Assembly: GCF_014698045.1 (NCBI RefSeq)
Contig: NZ_JACJSE010000014.1
Coordinates: 82,602-146,601, forward strand
Origin: Aulosira sp. FACHB-615
Lineage (GTDB): Bacteria > Cyanobacteriota > Cyanobacteriia > Cyanobacteriales > Nostocaceae
Direction of reading: 5' to 3'
DNA: 64,000 nucleotides
Shown here in pieces: positions 1 through 8,508 of this stretch. The position numbers and the translations under genes were made by a program. The notes below the pieces were generated by a model. It ran no database searches. It was not told the DNA's origin and saw only the letters and a list, made by a program, of their open reading frames with translations. Position 1 is the stretch's first letter. Every line of letters begins with the position of its first letter.

Positions 1-69
1 CGATAGCGGCTTCCCGCAGGGTAGGACACGAAGTTAAGAGGATTTGAGAGGGTTATTGCGTAAGTCCTA
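1..69. repeat. Dispersed repeat fragment at window edge
   Basis: The stretch ends with the 12-mer GCGTAAGTCCTA at 58-69, which recurs at 2525-2536 and 46159-46170 and in inverted form at 2239-2250. It is therefore probably the right end of the same dispersed repeat family. The first 24 bases (a C/G-rich 'GCGGCTTCCCGCAGGG' type string) also look like intergenic repeat DNA. No coding frame is convincing here. Confidence 0.4.
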
Positions 70-102
70 TAAAGAATGTGCAATTTAAACTCAACATAGC
101 TT

Positions 103-705
103 ATGCCTTATAGTCAATTTACCATTGACAGGTTGAAACAAGATTTTCGCCTGATGATTGTAGAGGGAGTACGATTTTTCCCGGAAAATATCGAACCTGT
201 ACATCCCAGTTCCAGACTGCAAGCTATTTTAGAGGATTTGCCTTGGGCGATCGCAGTTGATACAGAAAAAGCCCGTTCTGAAGTAATTATCAATCCTGTA
301 CTGTTAGAAGTACGCCGCATTCTCCATTCGTCCATCAGCGTGTTTTCAGGGGAAGAGTTTAACGTTGATGCGAGTATTGGACTTAATGGTGTCTGTGACT
401 TCCTCATTAGTCGTTCGCCTGAACAGTTAACAGTGGAAGCACCCGCAATTGTAATTGTTGAAGCGAAAAAATCAGATTTAAAATCAGGACTCGGACAATG
501 TATTGCAGAAATGGTGGCTGCACAAAGATTCAATGAAGCCAAAGGACAGCCTATCACAAGCATTTACGGTACTGTCAGCAGTGGCACGCAATGGCGATTT
601 CTCAAACTCGAAGGGCAAACAGTCACCATTGATTTTAGTGATTATCCCCTGCCTCCGGTGGAGAAAATCTTGAGTTTTCTGGTGTGGATGGTGAAAGCAG
701 GATGA
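103..705 (+). CDS. Hypothetical protein, PD-(D/E)XK nuclease-like
   Basis: This 200-residue protein has no family that I can name with certainty. An acidic residue at about D99, a following strand with E120-A-K122 and a helix starting near Q132 form the D...ExK pattern of the PD-(D/E)XK nuclease fold, so a nuclease-like or DNA-handling role is possible. No signal peptide or membrane segment is visible. It stands alone on the plus strand, 78 bp before a GTPase gene, with an ATG start and no strong Shine-Dalgarno sequence. The fold assignment is inference; many cyanobacterial proteins of this kind are annotated only as hypothetical. Confidence 0.6.
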   Translation: MPYSQFTIDRLKQDFRLMIVEGVRFFPENIEPVHPSSRLQAILEDLPWAIAVDTEKARSEVIINPVLLEVRRILHSSISVFSGEEFNVDASIGLNGVCDFLISRSPEQLTVEAPAIVIVEAKKSDLKSGLGQCIAEMVAAQRFNEAKGQPITSIYGTVSSGTQWRFLKLEGQTVTIDFSDYPLPPVEKILSFLVWMVKAG

Positions 706-783
706 ACAGTGAATTTTATCGCCCCATATCCTGTAAAAAATAACTAGGATAAAAATGAGGTAAATCAAAAATCTCCGGTTAAC

Positions 784-2232
784 ATGCCTTCTAAATTGCC
801 AGAACCCGACCAAAGTAATTCGCCTAACTGGGAGGAAGAACTAGATAGTGCCATTTTTAGCTTTGAAGATATTCAAGCGGAACTGAATTATAAACAAGCC
901 CAAACAGCACTGCGAAACTTGGTGAATAATCTTGACCTGACACCACAAGAAAAAGCAGGCTTAGAAACCGAACTGGCTGATTTAGAAACTATGCTGGCCA
1001 AGTTAGACCGGATGGTTGTGCAGATTGCGGCTTTTGGGATGGTAGGACGGGGTAAATCATCGCTGTTGAATGCTTTGGTGGGACAACCAGTATTTGAAAC
1101 AGGCCCTTTACACGGTGTAACTCGTGCAGCCCAAAGAGTTAATTGGAGTATTCACGAAGAAATCATCGGCACAAATGAACGGGCTTTGCGTGTGACTTTA
1201 CCGAGTGTGGGTCAATCTCAGGTAGAACTAATTGATACCCCTGGGTTAGATGAAGTTGATGGTGATACTCGCGCCGCCTTAGCAGAACAAATCGCCAAAC
1301 AAGCTGATTTGATTTTGTTTGTGATTTCGGGAGACATGACAAAGATAGAACACCAAGCCCTTTCCCAATTGCGAGAAGCGGGGAAACCGATAATTTTGGT
1401 GTTTAACAAAGTTGACCAATATCCCGCCGCCGATCGCCTGGCAATCTATGAGAAAATTCGAGATGAACGGGTAAAGGAATTACTCACGCCTTTAGAAATT
1501 GTCATGTCAGCCGCCTCACCCTTGGTAAAAACGGCGGTAGTTCGCCCTGATGGTAGTCGGGGTTTACAGTTGCGTCCCGGAAACGCCCAAGTCGAAGAAC
1601 TCAAGCTGAAAATATTAGAGATTTTGCAACGGGAAGGTAAAGCTTTAGTGGCGCTGAACTCAATGTTGTATGCTGACACTGTTAATGAGCAACTGGTACA
1701 ACGCAAACTTTTAATTCGAGAACAGAACGCCAATCAATTGATTTGGAAAGCGGTGATGGCTAAAGCCCTAGCGATCGCTCTCAATCCGGTGACGGTCGTA
1801 GATATACTGAGTAGTATCGCTATTGATATTGCTTTGATTTTAGGTTTATCGAAACTCTACGCCATCCCGATGACAGAAGCTGGCGCTGTGAAACTATTGC
1901 AAAGAATAGCCTTGAGTATGGGTGGTATTGGTGTAAGTGAATTACTAGCCAACTTGGGCTTGAGTGGTTTGAAAACCTTACTTGGTATTTCTGCACCAGC
2001 TACAGCAGGTGCCACCTTAGCACCCTATGTCACCGTTGCACTCACCCAAGCAGGCGTGGCTGGTGTCTCTTCTTATGGTATTGGCCAAGTCACAAAAGCT
2101 TATTTAGCCAATGGTGCAACTTGGGGGCCAGAAGGGCCAAAAGCAGTCATCAGCAAAATTTTAGCGAATCTCGATGAAGCCTCCATTCTCAACCGCATTA
2201 AAGATGAGTTGCAATTGAAGTTGAAACTTTGA
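784..2232 (+). CDS. Era/dynamin-like GTPase with DUF697-type C-terminus
   Basis: A 482-residue GTP-binding protein. The G1 loop (GMVGRGKSS) lies at residues 85-93, G3 (DTPG) at 151-154 and G4 (NKVD) at 208-211, so the nucleotide site looks complete. After the GTPase domain (about 75-290) comes a hydrophobic region (about 325-450) with long Ala/Gly/Leu-rich segments, like the DUF697 domain that follows such GTPases in cyanobacteria. This suggests a membrane-associated GTPase. The N-terminal 70 residues are acidic and helical. The gene appears monocistronic and is followed by a block of repeats. The cellular role is unknown. Confidence 0.85.
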   Translation: MPSKLPEPDQSNSPNWEEELDSAIFSFEDIQAELNYKQAQTALRNLVNNLDLTPQEKAGLETELADLETMLAKLDRMVVQIAAFGMVGRGKSSLLNALVGQPVFETGPLHGVTRAAQRVNWSIHEEIIGTNERALRVTLPSVGQSQVELIDTPGLDEVDGDTRAALAEQIAKQADLILFVISGDMTKIEHQALSQLREAGKPIILVFNKVDQYPAADRLAIYEKIRDERVKELLTPLEIVMSAASPLVKTAVVRPDGSRGLQLRPGNAQVEELKLKILEILQREGKALVALNSMLYADTVNEQLVQRKLLIREQNANQLIWKAVMAKALAIALNPVTVVDILSSIAIDIALILGLSKLYAIPMTEAGAVKLLQRIALSMGGIGVSELLANLGLSGLKTLLGISAPATAGATLAPYVTVALTQAGVAGVSSYGIGQVTKAYLANGATWGPEGPKAVISKILANLDEASILNRIKDELQLKLKL

Positions 2233-2238
2233 CATACT

Positions 2239-2536
2239 TAGGACTTACGCACCAAGATTGGGTGTAGGGGTGAAAGGGTATGGGGTGTAAGGGTTTTGAA
2301 TACTTACACCCTTACACCCTCATACCCCTGTACCCCAATACGGTTCGGTTAACAAATGTATCTGTTGAGGTGAGCAGGGGGGCGGAGGAGCTTCAGGTGC
2401 AGGGGAGAGCGTACCTTCCTTCCCCCTTTCACCCCTGCACCCTTGCTTGCCTACACAAATAAGTTTCTTAACCGAACCGTATTGCCGTCTACCCTGTTCT
2501 AAAACCTTATTTTTTCGTTTTTTTGCGTAAGTCCTA
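2239..2536. repeat. Repeat element bounded by TAGGACTTACGC inverted ends
   Basis: The 12-mer TAGGACTTACGC at 2239-2250 and its exact inverse GCGTAAGTCCTA at 2525-2536 bound a 298-bp segment. Inside are G-rich and C-rich arms (GGGTGTAGGGG... / ...CTTACACCCTTACACCC) that can fold back. A different inverted-repeat element (2337-2483) sits inside it, so without that insert the outer unit would be about 150 bp. A related copy lies at 46073-46170. This looks like non-autonomous MITE-like repeat DNA; no transposase is encoded. Confidence 0.6.
2337..2483. repeat. MITE-like element, copy 1 (ITR AATACGGTTCGGTTAA)
   Basis: A 147-bp unit begins with AATACGGTTCGGTTAA and ends with the exact reverse complement TTAACCGAACCGTATT. 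The interior is nearly the same as a second copy 64 bp downstream (2548-2703). No open frame within it is believable. The perfect 16-bp terminal inverted repeats and small size fit a miniature inverted-repeat transposable element. Confidence 0.7.
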
Positions 2537-2547
2537 CCGTCTACCCC

Positions 2548-2703
2548 AATACGGTTCGGTTAACAAATGTATCTGTTGAGGTGAGCAGGGGGGCGGAGGA
2601 GCTTCAGGTGCAGGAGAGAGCGTACTTTCAATTCCCCCTTTCACCCCTGCATCCCTGCACCCTTGCTTGCCTACACAAGTAAGTTTCTTATCCGAACCGT
2701 ATT
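2548..2703. repeat. MITE-like element, copy 2
   Basis: This is a second copy of the element at 2337-2483, 156 bp long. The right terminal repeat has one mismatch (TTATCCGAACCGTATT). The 10-mer CCGTCTACCC occurs on both sides (2537-2546 and 2705-2714) and could be a target-site duplication. The right copy touches the stop codon of the neighbouring CobW-family gene, so the element lies directly against the end of that gene. Confidence 0.7.
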
Positions 2704-2713
2704 GCCGTCTACC

Positions 2714-3754
2714 CTACAAGGCGACCAGTTGCGATTCTATTTCTGTGGAGTTCAAATCACGGCCGATAAAGACTAAACGAGTTTGCCTTGTTTCTGTTGC
2801 TTGCCAAGGACGGTCATAAAATTTTTCAAAGCGGTTTCCTACACCTTGCAAGACTAAGCGCATAGGTTTATTGGCAACTGCGACAAAGCCTTTGATGCGG
2901 TAAATTTCTTGTTGATTTACCAGATTTTGCAATTGTTGTTGGAGTTTTTCTGGGTCAAAGGTGCGGTCTAAAATGACGTGTGTTGAGGTGATTTCGTCGT
3001 CGTGGTGGTGGTCTACTTCGCTGTCGTGATGGCTAGGACGGCTATCTAAATTATCTTCGACGGCGGCTTGTAATCCTAATAATACGGCTGGATCGATTTG
3101 GCCGCGATCGCTCTCGACTATTTTCACTACTCTGGGCAATTCTTGTTTGACTAATTGCTCGACTTGTGCTTTGCTTGCCGTATCTACTAAGTCAGTTTTA
3201 CTCAACACGACTAAATCTGCACAGGCGAGTTGGTCTTCAAATAACTCTTGCAAGGGTGTCTCATGTTCTAGACTATCATCTGCTTGACGTTGGTTGGCGA
3301 TCGCGTCTAAATCACTGGCAAATGTCCCAGCCGCTACGGCTGCACAGTCCACTACTGTAATGACTGCATCTACGGTTGCAGCATTGCGAATTTCTTGCCA
3401 ACGAAAGGCTTTAACCAATGGTTTTGGTAAAGCTAACCCAGATGTTTCAATCACAATGCAGTCAATGTTGTCCCGCCGCTTGATTAACTCTTGCATTGTG
3501 GGATAAAACTCTTCCTGCACAGTACAGCACAAACAGCCATTGGTTAACTCAAAAATATTACTCCCGCCAGTTTCATCTTCGGGGCAGATTTGACAAGATT
3601 TCAACAACTCGCCATCAATACCCAATTCACCAAATTCGTTGACTAAAACGGCGATGCGACGACCTTGGTTATTTTGTAAGAGGTGGCGAATTAGGCTGGT
3701 TTTACCACTACCTAAGAAGCCTGTAATTACTGTAACGGGGATTTTTGTTGCCAT
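2714..3754 (-). CDS. CobW/COG0523-family GTPase (metal chaperone type)
   Basis: A 346-residue protein of the G3E P-loop GTPase family that delivers or allocates metal ions (Zn, Co and similar). The G1 loop GFLGSGKTS lies at residues 12-20 and the family's CxCC metal-binding motif at C74-L-C-C77. A switch-like ETSG motif and SKTD (G4) follow. A His/Asp-rich stretch near residues 240-255 joins the GTPase half to the CobW C-terminal domain (about 255-340). Length is typical. Such proteins are often annotated as cobalamin biosynthesis protein CobW, but no cobalamin genes are nearby, so a zinc or general metallochaperone role is at least as likely. The metal is not known. Confidence 0.88.
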   Translation of the reverse strand: MATKIPVTVITGFLGSGKTSLIRHLLQNNQGRRIAVLVNEFGELGIDGELLKSCQICPEDETGGSNIFELTNGCLCCTVQEEFYPTMQELIKRRDNIDCIVIETSGLALPKPLVKAFRWQEIRNAATVDAVITVVDCAAVAAGTFASDLDAIANQRQADDSLEHETPLQELFEDQLACADLVVLSKTDLVDTASKAQVEQLVKQELPRVVKIVESDRGQIDPAVLLGLQAAVEDNLDSRPSHHDSEVDHHHDDEITSTHVILDRTFDPEKLQQQLQNLVNQQEIYRIKGFVAVANKPMRLVLQGVGNRFEKFYDRPWQATETRQTRLVFIGRDLNSTEIESQLVAL

Positions 3755-3970
3755 GTTTTTACTTCAAAGGGAAATGGGGAATTGGGAATAGCTAGTTAAT
3801 GTTCATCTTTCCATTTGCTGTTCCCATTGCTTCAGCTTGGTAATCTTATCTAATTACAAATCTGGAGAAAAGACAATCTTTGTGTTGAAGTCCTGAACAA
3901 AAAACTCTTGTGTTCTGTATCACTCAATTATGGGGACTTACTTAGGGCTTGCTGTCTTGCCAAAAAATTA

Positions 3971-5011
3971 TTACTCTCTAGGTAAAAAGCGTCTCACATT
4001 TTCGGGTAATAACCGTTCTAGAAAAGCTTCAATATTCCTACTATTGCGTTGATATAAAGTTCCTAAATAGATAATAAATATTCCCAAAACTGTGAGCGCA
4101 ACCGGAAATAAAAGGGCATTTTTAAAGATGCTATAAGCTAGATGTCCTAAATAACCAAAAACACCCATACCCCCAAACACAATAAAAACTTTTCGCCTTA
4201 ACAAAACCGACAATAACATTAACCCTAAATTAATCAAACAATAGATAAATTTTTGCAACTCATTACTGTCTCCCATTAAAGTTAGACCCCACCAAAAAGC
4301 CAGTAACCCAAACAAATATAGCCAAAAAGCATAATCTCCATCGCGTCTGCGGGTGCGGATATCTACCAGATAAGCAATCACAATACAAGCAATCCCAAAC
4401 CATACAGAAACTACTAACCTTAACTGCCAATTGTAGGTTTTTTCGCCAAATAATAATGGTGTGATATCCATAGACATAAAATATAGCGAAAAGGCGATGG
4501 GGGCTATCAAAAAAGGAAACCGCACAAACTTGATGGCAATTAAACCCGCGATAATAGTTCCTAACTCCATCAAAAACCAACTGCCTTTAATCCAAGTATA
4601 AAAATCTTGATATGTACCGGGGTTATCTTGAATCCAAAATCCGGTTGCACGTTGTAGTCCGTAAATTGCTAAAGGAGTCAAGCAAACTGCAATGGTAAAT
4701 AGCAAACCTCCAGGAATTTTCATTTGTTGTCGCCACCAAAGATTGCTGCCGGCAAGCACAAAGCAAAAGGCATAAATACTGGCTAACAAAAAAATACCTA
4801 CGCCACCAAATGATTCCCATGCTAATGTCATGAACCAAGTCATGGCTGAGATCACAATTAACGCCCCAAAGTAATAACTAACATTGACAAAATTAAACTG
4901 TGGGCGTTCACTGTTTCTCAGGGAAAGTGCATTCCACAACGCACTGGCTTGTTCTTCTGTAATTAAGCCTTGGGAAACCGCCCAATCTAAGTCTTCCCGA
5001 TAAATTTTCAT
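3971..5011 (-). CDS. DUF2157 integral membrane protein
   Basis: A 346-residue membrane protein. The first 35 residues form a soluble helical segment (reading YREDLDWAVSQGLITEEQA) typical of the N-terminus of DUF2157 proteins. About ten hydrophobic segments follow, from residue 45 to 325, and then a basic C-terminal tail. The function of the family is not established. It is monocistronic, 216 bp downstream (in its own direction the next gene) of nothing clearly linked; the flanking CobW and ABC genes on the same strand are separated by about 200 bp each. Confidence 0.75.
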   Translation of the reverse strand: MKIYREDLDWAVSQGLITEEQASALWNALSLRNSERPQFNFVNVSYYFGALIVISAMTWFMTLAWESFGGVGIFLLASIYAFCFVLAGSNLWWRQQMKIPGGLLFTIAVCLTPLAIYGLQRATGFWIQDNPGTYQDFYTWIKGSWFLMELGTIIAGLIAIKFVRFPFLIAPIAFSLYFMSMDITPLLFGEKTYNWQLRLVVSVWFGIACIVIAYLVDIRTRRRDGDYAFWLYLFGLLAFWWGLTLMGDSNELQKFIYCLINLGLMLLSVLLRRKVFIVFGGMGVFGYLGHLAYSIFKNALLFPVALTVLGIFIIYLGTLYQRNSRNIEAFLERLLPENVRRFLPRE

Positions 5012-5203
5012 AGTTTGGAGTCAGATTTAACAGCAATTGTGATTATACTCAACCTTTAGCGGTAATAATCTGCTGTTGACTTCCAACTAAAAAAATATCC
5101 GATGACTGTGTAGGCACTTTCCTACTCCCGACTCCCCATTCCCTACCTACACAAATAAATTCAGAAATCAAACCGAATTCCTGTAGATACTGTGATTCAC
5201 TCA

Positions 5204-6019
5204 TCAAGAATTGCACATTCTCATACCCTTACGCCCGATGGGAACACACATCGGTGTTCCGACAATTGGATCAGGCACAATCCGACATTCTAAGCCAAAT
5301 ACTTCTTGTACCATCTCCTCTGTCATAACATTTTGTGGTTCTCCAGCCGTAAAAATTCTTCCTTGTTTGACAGCTACTAAATAATCTGCATAACGACAAG
5401 CTTGATTTAAATCATGCAGCACCATTACAACAGTTCGTCCTTGATGCTGGTTCAATTCATATAACAAATCTAATACTTCTATTTGATGCGCTAAATCTAA
5501 AAAAGTAGTCGGTTCATCTAATAATAAAATATCTGTATCTTGTGCCAATGCCATTGCAATCCAAGCACGTTGTCTTTGTCCACCAGATAAAGTATCTAAG
5601 GCTCGATTTGCTAAATCTAATAAATTGGTAATTTCTAGTGCTTGTTGGACAATTTTTTCATCTTTTTCTGACCATTGCTGCAACCAGTTTTGATAAGGGT
5701 AACGTCCTTGTCCTACCAAATCTCGGACAGTTAGCCCTTCTGGCGCTAGTGGGTTTTGCGGCAAGATTCCCAATTGTTGGGCTACTTCTTTGGTAGAAAG
5801 ATTAAAAATAGATTGACCATCAAGATAAACTGTACCACCATAAGGTTTTAAAAGTCTGGCTAACCCTCTTAATAAGGTGGATTTACCACAACCATTTGCA
5901 CCGACTAAAGCACTAATCCTACCACCAGGAATTGCTAAATTCAGGTCACGAATAATTGGCGCACCATCATAAGCTAAAGATAAACTTTTTGTTGATAATC
6001 CTTTCATATTTTTTACCAT
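5204..6019 (-). CDS. Iron-siderophore ABC transporter, ATP-binding subunit (FecE type)
   Basis: A 271-residue ATPase of the FecE/FhuC/BtuD group that powers import of iron chelates across the inner membrane. Walker A (GANGCGKST) lies near residues 39-47, the signature LSGGQRQR near 143-150, and Walker B (ILLLDEPT) with the following D-loop near 164-171; the switch His (VLHDLNQ) is present. It is the last gene of a three-gene operon with two BtuC-type permeases upstream. The start could be 6019 or the ATG at 6007; neither has a clear Shine-Dalgarno. The substrate cannot be read from the sequence. Confidence 0.9.
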   Translation of the reverse strand: MVKNMKGLSTKSLSLAYDGAPIIRDLNLAIPGGRISALVGANGCGKSTLLRGLARLLKPYGGTVYLDGQSIFNLSTKEVAQQLGILPQNPLAPEGLTVRDLVGQGRYPYQNWLQQWSEKDEKIVQQALEITNLLDLANRALDTLSGGQRQRAWIAMALAQDTDILLLDEPTTFLDLAHQIEVLDLLYELNQHQGRTVVMVLHDLNQACRYADYLVAVKQGRIFTAGEPQNVMTEEMVQEVFGLECRIVPDPIVGTPMCVPIGRKGMRMCNS

Positions 6020-6105
6020 AATAAATTAATAAAAATGAGTCGGAAAACAGAATTCAAAATTCAGAATACTCTACCCATAAAGGGATTGAGTTTAAGTTCA
6101 CAAAG

Positions 6106-7146
6106 CTATTTCTTCCGATTACGAATTAACAAATAGAGGAAATAAGGCGCACCGACGGCAGCCGTTACAATGCCACAAGGAATTTCAATGGGTGCAAAAA
6201 TTGTTCTTCCTAGAAAGTCTGCTATTACAACTAACATTCCTCCCAATAATGTCGAGATAGGAATCAAGCCTTGATGATTTGTACCTACTAACTGTCTGCT
6301 GATATGGGGTGCAATTAATCCTACAAAACCAATCATTCCTGCTGTGGCGACTGCTGCACCAGCTAAGGCGACACCGACTAGTACCAGTAAACCCCGTTGC
6401 CATTCCACGCGAGTTCCTAAACCTTTGGCGACATCATCCCCCAAATTTAAGGCGTTCAACTGTCTAGCTAATGTCAATGCCATCGGCACAAAAACGATTA
6501 ACCAAGGTAAAAAGGAAAAGACTTGTTCCCATGTGCGTCCGTAAACACTACCCGCTAACCACACCAAGGCATCACTGACACTATAAATATTGCCAAAGGT
6601 AATCATCAAACTGGTGAATGCGCTGGCGATCGCAGACAACCCCACGCCCATTAAAATAAACAAAACGGGGGAACTACCATTGTTCCAAGCTAAGGAGTAA
6701 ATTAACCCAGCCATCAATAAAGCACCGCCAAAGGCTGATAAAGGCAGAGCGTAAATTGGTGCTGCTGGTAAGAGTACAATTACGGCAACTGCCGCTAAAC
6801 TTGCGCCTGCATTAATCCCAATAATACTGGGGTCAGCTAATGGGTTGCGTGTGATGCCTTGAAAGATAGTCCCAGCCACCGCCAGCGCCATTCCCACCAT
6901 GACAGCTATTAGGGTACGGGGTAGACGGAGATTATCAATCACAAAAGCATGATCTGGGTTGCCTGTATCTATACCCAATACAGTTTTGACGATATCTAAG
7001 GGAGAAATCGGATATTCACCCTGTCCTAAATTCATCACCATCGCCACCACAAGCCCCACTGCCAAACATAACAGCATTGGTGGCACACGGCGGTCAATCC
7101 GCAAAGATATCGTTTCAGAACGAAATACAAGCCAATCCAATTTCAT
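6106..7146 (-). CDS. Iron-siderophore ABC transporter permease (FecD type)
   Basis: A 346-residue permease of the BtuC/FecCD family with about ten transmembrane segments. The family motif NPLADPSIIG near residue 105-115, followed by a Gly/Ala-rich helix, and the cytoplasmic coupling-loop region LGDDVAKGLG near residue 230 are visible. It overlaps the upstream permease gene by 4 bp (ATGA), which implies translational coupling, and it would form a heterodimeric channel with that protein. The ATPase gene follows 86 bp downstream. Confidence 0.9.
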   Translation of the reverse strand: MKLDWLVFRSETISLRIDRRVPPMLLCLAVGLVVAMVMNLGQGEYPISPLDIVKTVLGIDTGNPDHAFVIDNLRLPRTLIAVMVGMALAVAGTIFQGITRNPLADPSIIGINAGASLAAVAVIVLLPAAPIYALPLSAFGGALLMAGLIYSLAWNNGSSPVLFILMGVGLSAIASAFTSLMITFGNIYSVSDALVWLAGSVYGRTWEQVFSFLPWLIVFVPMALTLARQLNALNLGDDVAKGLGTRVEWQRGLLVLVGVALAGAAVATAGMIGFVGLIAPHISRQLVGTNHQGLIPISTLLGGMLVVIADFLGRTIFAPIEIPCGIVTAAVGAPYFLYLLIRNRKK

Positions 7147-8174
7147 TTTCTTACCTTCGATTTAGCCAAGTAGACAAAAAAGGGTGCGCCAACCAAGGCT
7201 GTCATAACTCCTACGGGTATTTCTTGGGGTTTGAGTAAGACACGCGCCGCGATATCTGCAATTAACAGTAAAGTTGCCCCCAAGACTGCGGAATAAGGCA
7301 AAATCCAACGGTAATCAGCTTTGATAAAAAACCGCACAATATGGGGAACAATTAAGCCAATAAACCCAATTGGCCCAGCTAAAGATACAGAACTTCCCGC
7401 CAGTAAGACTACGCTGATGGCGGTTGTAATTTTCACCCAACCCGTTTGTTGACCCAAGCCTTTAGCCACATCTTCACCTAGACTCATGGTGGTAATTTGT
7501 CTACCTAGGGCAAAAGCTAGGACTAAGCCAATCACGACAAAAGGTAATGCTGACAATAATATATTGATATCGCGGCCAGCTAAAGAACCAGCTAACCAAA
7601 ATCGAATTTCTTCTAAGGTTTTTTGGCTAACTATGAGCATCGCCGTCATCACTGAGGAAATCAGGGCGGTAATTGCTGCACCTGCAATGGTTAAATTCAG
7701 TGGGGTGGCTCCGCCTTTACCCAAGGAACCAATCAGATAGACTAACACTGCTGTCACACCTGCACCTAAAAAGGCCACGATAGTTAAAACATTTAAGGAA
7801 GAGCTACCGAAGATAAAAGTTGTGGTGACTACAGCTAATGCGGCTCCTGACTCAATACCTAAAATTCCGGGATCTGCCAAGGGGTTGCGTGTCAAACCTT
7901 GCATTAATGCACCAGCAACTGCCAAGGCTGATCCTACCAGCAAGGCGATGAGCGATCGCGGTAATCTCACTGTCTGAATGACTAAATGTTCATAAGACCC
8001 ATCAAAAACGACAAAGGATGCCAAAATCTTATTCGTCGGTATTTCTGCTGCACCTAAAGTGACACTAAACACTAAGCAAATCAGCAGAATCAGTATGCCT
8101 AAAATCAGCCCCAGGAATGGCGAAATTTTGGGTTTATACCAGTTGATTGGTGATGCTGTGGTTGCTTTTGTCAT
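7143..8174 (-). CDS. Iron-siderophore ABC transporter permease (FecC type)
   Basis: The first gene of the operon encodes a 343-residue BtuC/FecCD permease. It has the same landmarks as its partner: NPLADPGILG near residue 100-110 and LGEDVAKGLG near residue 230, with about ten hydrophobic segments. The two permeases are clearly paralogous. No periplasmic binding protein or TonB-dependent receptor gene is present in the window, so these parts of the uptake path must lie elsewhere. Iron-dependent control is expected for the family but only an unassigned palindrome is seen upstream. Confidence 0.9.
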   Translation of the reverse strand: MTKATTASPINWYKPKISPFLGLILGILILLICLVFSVTLGAAEIPTNKILASFVVFDGSYEHLVIQTVRLPRSLIALLVGSALAVAGALMQGLTRNPLADPGILGIESGAALAVVTTTFIFGSSSLNVLTIVAFLGAGVTAVLVYLIGSLGKGGATPLNLTIAGAAITALISSVMTAMLIVSQKTLEEIRFWLAGSLAGRDINILLSALPFVVIGLVLAFALGRQITTMSLGEDVAKGLGQQTGWVKITTAISVVLLAGSSVSLAGPIGFIGLIVPHIVRFFIKADYRWILPYSAVLGATLLLIADIAARVLLKPQEIPVGVMTALVGAPFFVYLAKSKVRK

Positions 8175-8259
8175 GCTCTTGGATTAATGGAAAATCTCGT
8201 CATTTAGGTAAACTATTTGTGTTTTATCTGACATGGGCAATTACAACATCTTAATTGAG

Positions 8260-8276
8260 AATATTTAGTAAATATT
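8260..8276. promoter_or_regulatory. Candidate operator: 17-bp perfect palindrome
   Basis: AATATTTA-G-TAAATATT is a perfect dyad 86-102 bp upstream of the first siderophore permease gene. Its position suits a regulator of the transporter operon, and AT-rich dyads are bound by Fur-type repressors. It does not match the classical Fur box well, so the regulator is unassigned. Confidence 0.3.
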
Positions 8277-8420
8277 GAGCCGCATATTCTTAGATGCGCG
8301 GCTTTATAGCTCAATGTGAGCAATGAGTTTCCAAAACTTACTTTATACTTATTGGTAATTTTTTTCAACTCTTGGGGTTGGGGAGCGATCGCAAACAGAT
8401 AAATTTTTTTCTTTAAATTT

Positions 8421-8438
8421 CTTAACTGTCTTAACTGT
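8421..8438 (+). promoter_or_regulatory. Tandem 9-bp direct repeat upstream of mysA
   Basis: CTTAACTGT occurs twice head to tail, about 70 bp before the mysA start codon. Direct repeats starting CTTAA are used by PhoB-type regulators, but the 9-bp period here differs from the roughly 11-bp period of Pho boxes. It is only a candidate activator site. Confidence 0.25.
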
Positions 8439-8508
8439 CCTTGCCTTGATTCTGGGGATCACGCGACAATACAGGGCTGATCTCTAAAAAAGCTGACAGC
8501 GAAAATAC

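Larger units (their letters stand above)
8175..8508. other. Divergent intergenic region between siderophore operon and mysA
   Basis: This 334-bp region holds the promoters of two divergent operons. Visible elements are a 17-bp perfect palindrome at 8260-8276, a GC hairpin at 8278-8303 (AGCCGC/GCGGCT), one HIP1 site and a 9-bp tandem direct repeat at 8421-8438. No gene is seen in it. Confidence 0.6.

Noticed and set aside
2280..2462. 60-codon frame in the repeat region
   Set aside because: It lies wholly within repeat DNA and has no protein-like features.
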